Shown: in pieces, positions 1 to 5,893 of the stretch
How positions within the stretch are numbered: position 1 is the stretch's first letter
Layout: each line of letters begins with the position of its first letter
Assembly: GCA_944392285.1 (NCBI GenBank)
Contig: CALXWF010000130.1
Coordinates: forward strand, 1 to 6,950
Direction: 5' to 3'
DNA length: 6,950 bases
Source: an uncultured Alphaproteobacteria bacterium
Lineage (GTDB): Bacteria; Pseudomonadota; Alphaproteobacteria; RF32; CAG-239
Program-made: the position numbers and the translations under genes
The notes under the pieces: generated by a model
What the model was told of the DNA's origin: nothing
What the model saw: only the letters and a program-made list of their open reading frames with translations
Databases searched by the model: none

Positions 1-28
1 ATATATGCTTTGAGCTATATCTCTTTTT

Positions 29-150
29 TTATGCTGCTAATCTTTTAATAAAGCGGAGTTGGTCTTTGATAGAAATTACTTCCGCACGATGAGCTTGTAA
101 AAGTTCGAAAACTGCAAGTCGTTTCCATTTGTTCCGGGGAACCCGAAAAA
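29..150. repeat. Longer copy (A) of a diverged direct repeat
   Basis: This copy shares four ordered blocks with the copy at 185-254: TATGCTGCTAA (TATGCTAA in the other copy), CTTTGAT, TTCCGCACG, and a long block GTCGTYTCCATTTGTTCC followed by GG(G)GAACCCGAAAAA (118-150 here). The blocks are spaced more widely here, so copy B looks like a deletion derivative or copy A carries extra sequence. The long block contains the dyad GTTCC-GG-GGAAC. Read on the minus strand, an open frame without a start codon runs from about 151 to the TAA at 29-31 (41 codons including the stop). It contains RNKWKR and ends in FIKRLAA, so the repeat may be the decayed 3' end of a gene rather than a non-coding element. 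Which of these is right cannot be decided here. Confidence 0.6.
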
Positions 151-184
151 CCTATTACCATTAAGGTCAATAAGTCCAAAATTT

Positions 185-254
185 TATGCTAACCCTTTGA
201 TTTTGGCTCGGATTCCGCACGTCGTCTCCATTTGTTCCGGGAACCCGAAAAAAA
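185..254. repeat. Shorter copy (B) of the same diverged repeat
   Basis: The block at 221-254 matches 118-150 at nearly every base. The differences are one C/T change, one missing G in the central GGGG run, and the length of the closing A run. Around it, TTCCGCACG (213-221), CTTTGAT (195-201) and TATGCTAA (185-192) recur in the same order as in copy A. On the minus strand the frame corresponding to RNKWKR of copy A reads RNKWRRR and then reaches a stop, with the single-base difference shifting the frame relative to the upstream sequence. That fits decay of a once-coding segment. The dyad GTTCC-G-GGAAC is preserved in both copies, which would also fit a structured intergenic repeat. Confidence 0.6.
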
Positions 255-447
255 GTCTGCATTTTTTCCATAACTTATTGTTTACGTTAATTTTTATTAT
301 CAATCACCTTTTCAAAAATATTATATCTATCATTTTAAGGATTGTAAAACAGAAAAACATTAAAAGTTGTTGATATATTTTATTTATATCCTGAAAATTG
401 CATATATATTTGTTATAGACTAATTATCACTTAGGTTAAGTGTGTCC
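255..447. other. AT-rich intergenic stretch with no supported gene
   Basis: No open frame with a start codon, ribosome binding site or protein-like composition was found on either strand. The sequence is strongly AT-rich and rich in TATA-like words, so promoter matches here mean little. The only candidate worth naming is CTGAAA (391-396), 17 bp, TATAGA (414-419) on the + strand, with 4 of 6 matches in each box. It would start a transcript of roughly 50 bases ending at the hairpin at 448-480. Confidence 0.5.
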
Positions 448-482
448 AAAATCCGAAGATTTAGTTCTTCGGATTTTTTTAT
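448..482 (+). terminator. Rho-independent terminator, best fit to + strand
   Basis: A perfect 12-bp stem (448-459 with 466-477, arm AAAATCCGAAGA) encloses the 6-base loop TTTAGT and runs into an uninterrupted T run on the + strand. On the minus strand the stem is followed by only the four T that belong to the stem and then GGACAC, so termination there would be weaker. No + strand gene is visible upstream within the window. The hairpin may end a short RNA, serve a transcript entering from the left, or act as a back-up for the minus-strand gene that ends at 549. Confidence 0.8.
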
Positions 483-514
483 AAAAAAAGGAACCCAAAT
501 ATTTGGATTCCTTT
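481..514 (-). terminator. Rho-independent terminator for the minus-strand unit
   Basis: On the minus strand AAAGGAA, a T, then CCAAATATTTGG, a G, then TTCCTTT form one long near-perfect hairpin (487-514). The single T/G position becomes a U-G wobble pair in RNA, but it is a C/A mismatch if read from the + strand. The stem is followed on the minus strand by a run of seven T (489-483). Wobble and T run both point to minus-strand use. It lies 34 bases past the stop codon of the small gene at 549-743 and so closes the unit 782-1930/549-743. Confidence 0.85.
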
Positions 515-548
515 CATTTTCTACAAAGCCGAAGTAAAAACCTCCACT

Positions 549-743
549 TTAGTCCTTGTCAATACGGTCACCGCCCCAAATGTATCGGGTTTTATAATCC
601 TCAACAGAAAGTCCGTGTTCACGTTCCTCTTTCTGCCAAGAATACTCTTTACCATCACTATGATCTGATGGCTCCGGATAATTCGGGTTAGGAGTGTAAC
701 CAAGGTCTGAGCTACTACTTGAGCTCTGATAATCTTTTCCCAT
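549..743 (-). CDS. Small hydrophilic protein of unknown function (64 aa)
   Basis: I do not recognise this protein. It opens with a run of six Ser (residues 7-12), followed by a Pro/Asn/Tyr-rich segment (GYTPNPNYPEP) and then a strongly charged C-terminal half with a short EKHR-rich stretch, ending YIWGGDRIDKD. It has no membrane segment, no signal peptide and no Cys, so it is probably a soluble cytoplasmic protein and largely unstructured in its first half. It starts 38 bases after the stop of the 382-residue gene on the same strand and is closed by a strong terminator 34 bases downstream, which supports a real co-transcribed gene. No Shine-Dalgarno sequence precedes the ATG; the leader is A/T only near the start. 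The antisense frames over this region look like shadows. Confidence 0.65.
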   Translation of the reverse strand: MGKDYQSSSSSSDLGYTPNPNYPEPSDHSDGKEYSWQKEEREHGLSVEDYKTRYIWGGDRIDKD

Positions 744-781
744 AATTTTTAGTTTTTAGGGTTAATAAATAAAGTAAAAAT

Positions 782-1930
782 TTAGCGGTTAAAGAAACTT
801 ACGTCCGGCGTGTTCTGCAAGTGGGCTAAGAAATCACCACCTTCATAGACACCGGCAAATGCCTGATATGCAGCTACATCTTGACGAATTTCTTCATCAT
901 AGCTGTCTTCTGTGAAGGAAGCTCGAGCGTATAAGTCCGCAACCAAAACATTTGTGACAGCATCTTCATGGTTAGAGCCAAACAGAATTTCTTCATAGTT
1001 CGGCCAGCCCATGTTGGCATAGTTTTTGATGAGTTCTTTCAACTGTGTCCAATCGAATTCCTTCACCCCAGGCATCAAGAAACGTTCTGGATTTGCTGAA
1101 GTCGTCGTGCCGTCAAAGCCGATTGTGTCTTTGCAAAGAGGACCAACAGAAGCTTGAGCATATCCCAGAGACAACTCGGAAGGACGACCGTCAATTACAT
1201 GGAAGTTCAAATACAACGGACAATGAATCAGAACGAAGTTCATCTTCACATCCTTATATTTTTCTTCTCTTGCATGCCAAGCAAACTCGGCAACCACACG
1301 TTTGTCATACCATGGCTGTCCGGTACAAAGAATAAATGTTACTTCTTTTCCTTGTGCTCTCGTAAAAGCTGCCAACTCATCCAAGTTTCCGGCAGTGTCT
1401 GTGTCTTGACAAACACGTTCATTCTCACGAACCCAAGCAGAAGGTGCCATGAGCTCCAAAATGTTCATGTAAGTCTTGTTTTCTGCCTCAATCATCAAGC
1501 CTTCGGTACGGTCAAAGACCTTGCCAAACAAGCCTTTATTGCCTTCTTTTCCGACAAGCAATAGAGGTAAAACTTTACCGGTCTGTTTTGCATAGATACG
1601 TACGGCTTCCATCAAGTATGTTGGCAAAGCCATCGTTCCAGAAAAACCAGCCAGCACAGGGTTAGTCAAATCCTTTGGAATATTTGTTAATTCACAAACA
1701 CGAAAAACGGATTTTCTGCCTTGTGCATTGACATATTCAAATTCTTCACCGGGCTTGCATCCACCGACTTCTTCAGCCAGCTTCAAGGTTTTAATGATAT
1801 CGCCGTTAAACAAGCGTGGTTCTGTTACCTGAATTTTATCAGCCACAAACCGACGACCGGCGGCATTACATTTGAAACTATTTTCTCTAGCTAATTCTTT
1901 TACTTTTTCAAAAAATGTTTTTGTTTCCAT
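782..1930 (-). CDS. Uncharacterised 382-aa protein, faintly DUF218/YdcF-like
   Basis: This is clearly a coding region: long, with balanced amino-acid composition, and no signal peptide or membrane segment, so probably cytoplasmic. I cannot name it. Four segments appear in the order expected for the DUF218/YdcF Rossmann-like fold: NPVLAGFSGTM followed by an amphipathic helix (90-114), VLPLLLVGKEGNKG (120-133, in place of the usual 'iiSGG'), EAENKTYMNILELM (148-161, like 'sEA..M...L') and DTDTAGNLDEL (176-186, like 'S..T.EN'). TFILCTGQPWYDKRVV (198-213) sits where the family has a strand, a small loop and a conserved Arg. About 150 further residues (234-382) have no counterpart I can name. The similarity is by eye, and a new family is equally possible. 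The METKTFFEKV start has no Shine-Dalgarno sequence, the leader being almost pure A/T. A candidate promoter lies at 1980-2008. The likely partner is the 64-aa gene at 549-743. Confidence 0.9.
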   Translation of the reverse strand: METKTFFEKVKELARENSFKCNAAGRRFVADKIQVTEPRLFNGDIIKTLKLAEEVGGCKPGEEFEYVNAQGRKSVFRVCELTNIPKDLTNPVLAGFSGTMALPTYLMEAVRIYAKQTGKVLPLLLVGKEGNKGLFGKVFDRTEGLMIEAENKTYMNILELMAPSAWVRENERVCQDTDTAGNLDELAAFTRAQGKEVTFILCTGQPWYDKRVVAEFAWHAREEKYKDVKMNFVLIHCPLYLNFHVIDGRPSELSLGYAQASVGPLCKDTIGFDGTTTSANPERFLMPGVKEFDWTQLKELIKNYANMGWPNYEEILFGSNHEDAVTNVLVADLYARASFTEDSYDEEIRQDVAAYQAFAGVYEGGDFLAHLQNTPDVSFFNR

Positions 1931-1979
1931 AATGATAAAATTTTTTTATTTAACATAAAAATATTTTTTTCTGAAATAG

Positions 1980-2008
1980 TATATACCACATTTTGACATG
2001 CTATGCAA
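1980..2008 (-). promoter_or_regulatory. Candidate promoter for the 782-1930 gene
   Basis: On the minus strand TTGCAT (2008-2003), a 17-bp spacer and TATATA (1985-1980) form a sigma70-like pair about 50 bases before the start codon. TATACT in the same stretch is a better -10 box but gives 19 bp spacing. The -35 box lies inside the inverted repeat ATGCT-N5-AGCAT (1998-2012), a possible operator. The sequence is AT-rich, so chance matches are likely. If real, it means the first residues of the + strand frame starting near 1993 are not coding. Confidence 0.35.
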
Positions 2009-2045
2009 GCATTATTTTGTCTATTTTTCAAAAAATATATTTTTT

Positions 2046-2502
2046 TAATTATCCTATCCAAAAACAATCTCAAGAAGACAAATACAAAGGCTATAAATTT
2101 AGCTCTAAAAACTTGTTGGAAAATAGCTTTAATTCTCTAACAGCAAACAAATCTTCACAAAGTAAAGATGATGGTTCTTTTATGGGCGGAATTTCTAACA
2201 TCTTTGATAATATTAAATCTGATACAAAATCTTCTTCAAATGCATCTTTACCGCAATCCATTGCTAAAACTACGGCTGAAGAAAGCTCCAAAATCGGCAC
2301 AGTCCTATCTCCGAAACCTATCGGAAATGACAACGCTTCCTACAAAATTACTCAAAATAACAAAGAGAATATGGTAAATGATGCAAGTTCTTATAGACTT
2401 GGAACTTTAAGCGGAGAAGCTGAATCTAATAATGGGAAAAACATATTTAATAATTGTAATGCCGATAAAACTGGAGGATGTAGCAAAACTTTGTTGAGAT
2501 AA
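2046..2502 (+). CDS. Doubtful Ser/Asn/Lys-rich open frame, possibly a gene remnant
   Basis: An open frame ends at the TGA-free stop TAA at 2500-2502 and is open back to a TTG at 1993, but the 5' part reads like AT-rich spacer and has no ribosome binding site. Protein-like sequence begins around NYPIQKQSQEDKYKGY (near 2046). The rest is hydrophilic and low in complexity, with many Ser, Asn and Lys (KSSQSKDDGSF, SDTKSSSNAS, NNKENMVNDASS), and ends NNCNADKTGGCSKTLLR with two Cys. The first in-frame ATG is only at about 2182. The absence of a credible start suggests a 5'-truncated gene, or a gene with a non-standard start such as the TTG pair near 2116. The low-complexity composition would suit a linker region of a secreted, effector-like or phage structural protein, but nothing here proves it. 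The first residues overlap the candidate promoter at 1980-2008. Confidence 0.35.
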
Positions 2503-2686
2503 GGAGATTAAGGCAACAGAACATAATAAAGATAAACGCAGTTTCATTTTTCTACTTTCAAAATTAAGACCTGCCATGGAACTATATTCTTTTTCTTATT
2601 TTTCAATATATCATATTAAAATTTACTGTTTATATTTACAAATTAACTTCATGTGCTTAGAATAAGGGCAAAAGAGAGGTGTTATT

Positions 2687-3685
2687 ATGGCAAATATCGG
2701 TATTATCGGCACTGGCATTTTCGGTACGGCTCTTGCCTTGACCGCCGCCAGAGCCGGAAACAAAATTTTGTGTTGGGACAGAACCGACGACGTGGTTAAA
2801 GATATTAACCAGAAACACGTCAACAGCAAGCACTTGCCCGATGTACCCCTGCCGGAAGCTATTGCCGCGACCTTTGACATTGCCGAAATTTTTGCTTTTG
2901 CCGACACGGTTTTGCTGGCAACCTCTGCTCAGGCTACCCGCAGCGTTTTGCAAAAAATTAAACTTTATATAAGGCCTGAAACCATTATCGTCTTTTGTGC
3001 CAAAGGTTTGGAAGCCGGCAGCGGCAAAATGCTTTCCGAAATTGCCGCAGAAGAAATTCCCGCGACAACCATTGCCGTCCTTTCCGGCCCGGGATTTGCC
3101 GTTGACATTGCTCAAAGCAGGCTTACCTCCGTTACTATTGCCTGTGCCAAAGGCGGTGTGGCGCAAAGGCTTAGCCAAATGCTCGGAACACACTATTTTC
3201 GCCCTTATTCTTCTCAGGATATTATTTCGGTACAAATCGGCGGCAGTATTAAAAATGTTATTGCCATTGCCTCGGGAATTATTGAAGGCGCACAACTCGG
3301 CGTGGGCGCCAGAGCCGCTTTAATCACCCGCGGTTTGGCCGAGATGACCCGCTTGTCTTTGGCCATGGGCGGAAATTTAACAAGTTTGATGGGTATGTGC
3401 GGTTTGGGTGATTTGGTTCTGACTGCCGGCAGCGCGCAATCTCGCAATTTTAGCTTTGGATATGAAATCGGCGTCTGCGGAAAAGCCGAAAAAGTCTTAA
3501 ATGAAAATACCCGCACCGTCGAGGGTATCCACACGACACAAGCCGTCATTAAATTAGCGCAAAAACTAAAAGTCGAGATGCCGATTTGTGAGGTTGTCCA
3601 TCGGATTTTGTTTGAAAATATGTCTTTGCCGGAAGCCGTCGAGGCTTTGATGTCTCGTCCTTATAAAGAAGAAGGATGTCAGTAG
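2687..3685 (+). CDS. gpsA: Glycerol-3-phosphate dehydrogenase [NAD(P)+]
   Basis: This cytoplasmic enzyme reduces dihydroxyacetone phosphate to sn-glycerol 3-phosphate, the backbone for membrane phospholipids. The 332 residues match the usual family length. The N-terminal Rossmann domain carries GTGIFG (8-13, the GxGxxG dinucleotide loop) and CAKGLE (104-109). Next comes SGPGFA (133-138), where most members have SGPSFA. The C-terminal helical domain has GGSIKNVIAIASG (185-197) with the expected catalytic Lys189, GARAALITRGLAEM (207-220), GLGDLVLT (239-246), QSRN (251-254) and the closing SRPYKEE (323-329). The ATG is preceded by GAGAGG (2674-2679) with 7 bases of spacing, which fixes the start. 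GC content and codon use are visibly higher than in the flanking spacers. No strong promoter was recognised in the 184-base gap before it. The small gene at 3744 follows 58 bases later on the same strand and may be co-transcribed. Confidence 0.98.
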   Translation: MANIGIIGTGIFGTALALTAARAGNKILCWDRTDDVVKDINQKHVNSKHLPDVPLPEAIAATFDIAEIFAFADTVLLATSAQATRSVLQKIKLYIRPETIIVFCAKGLEAGSGKMLSEIAAEEIPATTIAVLSGPGFAVDIAQSRLTSVTIACAKGGVAQRLSQMLGTHYFRPYSSQDIISVQIGGSIKNVIAIASGIIEGAQLGVGARAALITRGLAEMTRLSLAMGGNLTSLMGMCGLGDLVLTAGSAQSRNFSFGYEIGVCGKAEKVLNENTRTVEGIHTTQAVIKLAQKLKVEMPICEVVHRILFENMSLPEAVEALMSRPYKEEGCQ

Positions 3686-3743
3686 CCGACTAGTTCCAAG
3701 AATATATAGTCATTTATTTTCTGTCTTTTTTAGGAGATGCGGT

Positions 3744-3950
3744 GTGAAATTTGGTCTTAGAAAACCTTCGTTAAACAAAATGATTGGTGCCAGAACATCT
3801 GTTAAAAGATTTGTGCGGCATAATTTGGGCCTTAAGGCTCCCAGAGGTTGGGGCTGGTTAACCAACCCCAAAAAAGCTCTGTATAACAGAATTTATAATC
3901 GAACGTCTTTCAGCCTGATTACACTGCTTAAAAAATTGTTTAAGCTCTGA
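3744..3950 (+). CDS. Small basic protein of phage-associated type (68 aa)
   Basis: The start is GTG, fixed by AGGAG at 3732-3736 with 7 bases of spacing; an ATG at 3737 is out of frame. The protein is very basic (about 17 Lys/Arg in 68 residues) and has no acidic residues, no Cys and no clear membrane segment. Its core, PRGWGWLTNPKKALYNRIY (33-51), followed by NRTSFSL, is strongly patterned. From general knowledge, short proteins with a similar 'GW..NPKKA.YN..YN.T' core are common in bacterial genomes and often lie near prophage or phage-like genes, but their function is not established. Its charge would allow nucleic-acid binding; that is inference. It follows gpsA by 58 bases with no terminator between and converges on the CMD gene, whose stop lies 15 bases away. 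The DNA for WGWLTNPK is a near-perfect palindrome. Confidence 0.8.
   Translation: MKFGLRKPSLNKMIGARTSVKRFVRHNLGLKAPRGWGWLTNPKKALYNRIYNRTSFSLITLLKKLFKL
3848..3871. repeat. 24-bp near-perfect palindrome inside the small basic gene
   Basis: The halves TTGGGGCTGGTT and AACCAACCCCAA are reverse complements at 11 of 12 positions; the exception is a C/A pair. As RNA it could form a strong GC-rich hairpin, although the centre has no loop and would have to open by a few pairs. It encodes the Trp-Gly-Trp-Leu-Thr-Asn-Pro segment, so it may be a by-product of codon choice. It could also be a protein-binding site. Confidence 0.7.
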
Positions 3951-3965
3951 TAAGTCAGCTTGCTC

Positions 3966-4814
3966 TTATTCATATATCGGCTGATAGGTCGCTGGGTCTG
4001 TCTCTTTTATCAGATTGATGGTTGTCAGCGCATTAGGCAAGCCGATATAGGGAATAAGCTGTACCATGGCGGCAAGCAGGGTTTCTTTATCATTACCGGC
4101 CTTTAGCGCTCCGATGGCATGAGCCTTTAGTTGTTTTTCTGCCCCAAGAGTGGTTAAAACAACCAAAGAAAACAGTTCTCTTTGTTTAATATCCAAGCCG
4201 CGACGGGTGTAAAAATCTCCAAAACAAAAATCCGTTAACATATCAGGGACAATATCTTGATACAGTGACGGTAGAGCAGACATGGCTTGTTTTACCTCAT
4301 CTCCGTAAAGCGAGGTTTGAATATTTAGGCCTTGCGCATGGCGGGTTTCATCATTTGTTGTGCCGGTTGTTTCCAAGGGCAAGGAGATTTTACGTTCTTG
4401 CGCTACTTCGTTAAAAACCCCAATTGCATTTAAGCTACGCGGAAAACCGATGTACGGGGCACAGCCGTATATTGCCTCTCTGATTGCGAGCGGGGTGTTA
4501 CCGACGTTTAAGGCGGCATGAATATGCGCTTTTAACTGCGGCAGAGTTTGCATTGTTGTCAGGGCAACAACGGTTATCATTTCTCGGTCTTTGTGGCTCA
4601 GATTGCCGACAAAAAATACCTCTCCGAAAATGTTTCTTTGCAATATTTCCATAAGCTCAGGGTCTGTGGGGCTCGGCGTGCGCTCGGCGGCAAATAATTC
4701 GGCAAAAACTTTATCAGCTTTTTGGGCTCTGCTCATTTCTTTCTCCTCTGCTTGGGCCGAAACGGCAAAAAAGCACATTGCGACCCCAAATATATATTTC
4801 AGACAAAATTTCAT
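3966..4814 (-). CDS. Exported tandem carboxymuconolactone-decarboxylase-family protein
   Basis: Residues 1-22 form a signal peptide (MKF, then a hydrophobic core, then VSAQA before EEKE), so the protein should be periplasmic. Two related CMD domains follow, about 53-140 and 180-272. Internal repetition is direct: LSHKDREMITVVALTTM with QLKAHIHAALNVGN in the first, LDIKQRELFSLVVLTTL with QLKAHAIGALKAGN in the second, and each ends in PYIGFPRSLNA or PYIGLPNALTT. The conserved His is present in both (97 and 232). The CxxC pair that gives AhpD-like members peroxidase-linked redox activity is absent; Gln-Leu-Lys-Ala-His occupies that place. A decarboxylase, isomerase or binding role is therefore more likely than thiol redox chemistry, but the substrate is unknown. 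The gene begins 8 bases after the hydrolase stop, with only a weak AAGAA ribosome site, so translation may be coupled. Both should be driven by the MerR-type promoter at 5894-5924. Confidence 0.93.
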   Translation of the reverse strand: MKFCLKYIFGVAMCFFAVSAQAEEKEMSRAQKADKVFAELFAAERTPSPTDPELMEILQRNIFGEVFFVGNLSHKDREMITVVALTTMQTLPQLKAHIHAALNVGNTPLAIREAIYGCAPYIGFPRSLNAIGVFNEVAQERKISLPLETTGTTNDETRHAQGLNIQTSLYGDEVKQAMSALPSLYQDIVPDMLTDFCFGDFYTRRGLDIKQRELFSLVVLTTLGAEKQLKAHAIGALKAGNDKETLLAAMVQLIPYIGLPNALTTINLIKETDPATYQPIYE

Positions 4815-4822
4815 GTTATTTC

Positions 4823-5842
4823 TTACTGCAAATTATCGTTAAAAAACTTTACAATCTCCGTAAATGGAATTTTGGAGAGATTGTCATATAAATCTACATG
4901 GTTTGCATCCGGAACTATTAATAATCTTTTATTCTTTCCGCTTAAGTGCTTATACGCATCTTCGCTAAAATAGCGACTATGGGCTTTTTCACCATGTATG
5001 ATTAATACGGGGGCTTTGATTTCATCTATATAAGTCAATATCGGCATATTCATAAAAGATAAGGATGATGTCATATTCCAGCCTCCGGTGGAGTTAATGG
5101 AACGTTTGTGATAACCGCGTTTGGTTTTGTAATAACCAAAATAATCTTTAACAAACTGCGGCTCATCACCTTTAAGGCTGTCCGGCAGGCCTTGAGCTAT
5201 TTTGTAACTGCCGTTTTTATAATCTTCGCTGCGCTGAGCATTTAGCTGTTGGCGCAACTGATATCTTTGTTCTTGGTCCATGGCATCAAAATAGCCTTGG
5301 GCATTGACGCGGCTCATATCATACATGGTCGAAGTTACGGTTGCCTTAATGCGCGGGTCATTCGCGGCCGCATTGAGTGCAAAACCGCCAAAACCGCATA
5401 TTCCAAGAATACCTATTTTATCTTTATCTACATTTGGGAGATTGCTCAGATAATCTACCGCGGCGCTGAAATCTTCCGTATTAATGTCGGGAGAAGCAAC
5501 ATTACGCGGGTGACCGCCACTTTCTCCGGTATAGGAGGCATCAAAGGCTAAGGAAATGAACCCATTTTCGGCTAAAGTTTGGGCATAGAGGCCGGAAGAT
5601 TGTTCTTTAACCGCACCAAACGGACCACTGATGGCAATTGCCGGAAGTTTTTCAGATTTTGCGGCTTTGGGAGTATATAAATCTCCAACCAGAGTTATGC
5701 CATAACGATTGCTAAAAGAAACTTTTTTTATATTTACTTTTTGGCTCTTGGCAAAAGTTTTATCCCAGGTATTTGCATAAAACTTCCACCCTAAAAATCC
5801 TAAGCAGCCTAAGATGACAAGAACAATTAAACCCATTTTCAT
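4823..5842 (-). CDS. Membrane-anchored alpha/beta hydrolase with Cys nucleophile
   Basis: Residues 4-22 form a hydrophobic N-terminal segment, so the enzyme is probably anchored in the inner membrane and faces the periplasm. Cys13 in ILGC is only a poor lipobox, so lipoprotein status is unlikely but open. The alpha/beta hydrolase fold follows: GDLYTPK (53-59), AISGPFGAVKEQSSG (70-84, oxyanion region), FDASYTGESGG (100-110), the nucleophile elbow GICGFGG (147-153) with Cys149 instead of Ser, HGEKAHSRYFSEDAY (283-297) in the acid-residue region, and NHVDLYD (314-320) with the likely catalytic His315. A Cys at the elbow recalls dienelactone hydrolase and the YcjY-like group; the HGEKAHSRYFSEDAY stretch fits the latter. 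The reaction is probably hydrolysis of an ester, lactone or thioester, with substrate unknown. GGAG lies 7 bases before the ATG. It is the first gene of a two-gene unit with the CMD protein and sits behind the MerR-type promoter. Confidence 0.94.
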   Translation of the reverse strand: MKMGLIVLVILGCLGFLGWKFYANTWDKTFAKSQKVNIKKVSFSNRYGITLVGDLYTPKAAKSEKLPAIAISGPFGAVKEQSSGLYAQTLAENGFISLAFDASYTGESGGHPRNVASPDINTEDFSAAVDYLSNLPNVDKDKIGILGICGFGGFALNAAANDPRIKATVTSTMYDMSRVNAQGYFDAMDQEQRYQLRQQLNAQRSEDYKNGSYKIAQGLPDSLKGDEPQFVKDYFGYYKTKRGYHKRSINSTGGWNMTSSLSFMNMPILTYIDEIKAPVLIIHGEKAHSRYFSEDAYKHLSGKNKRLLIVPDANHVDLYDNLSKIPFTEIVKFFNDNLQ

Positions 5843-5893
5843 AAATTTTCTCCATCAAAACTGATTATGCGCAAATTTATTATTATGGTTTTG

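Noticed and set aside
101..116. GTTCGAAA, resembling a tRNA T-loop
   Set aside because: The flanking bases do not form the T stem, and no anticodon arm or acceptor stem can be drawn around it.
118..254. Repeats considered as a CRISPR array
   Set aside because: There are only two copies, which are diverged and differ in flanking spacing, with no uniform spacers and no cas genes in the window.
503..703. Short + and - strand frames overlapping the 64-aa gene
   Set aside because: The 64-aa frame has better composition, operon position and a matching terminator; the others run into the terminator hairpin or lack any start signal.
1045..1564. Two + strand open frames opposite the 382-aa gene
   Set aside because: They overlap each other and the well-formed minus-strand gene, have no ribosome sites and show no protein-like pattern.
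2657..3295. Long minus-strand open frame (212 aa) opposite gpsA
   Set aside because: It is a shadow of gpsA: the sequence is Gly/Asn-rich and without domain pattern, and the sense frame carries all family motifs of GpsA.
3688..3711. GACTA...TAGTC stem between gpsA and the 68-aa gene as a terminator
   Set aside because: It has only five pairs, a 14-base loop and no adjoining T run.
3942..3961. AAGCT...AGCTT hairpin between the convergent genes as a bidirectional terminator
   Set aside because: It has five pairs with a 10-base loop and lacks T runs on either side; too weak to call.
5249..5551. + strand open frame opposite the hydrolase gene
   Set aside because: It lies antisense to the conserved catalytic region of the hydrolase and is explained by it.
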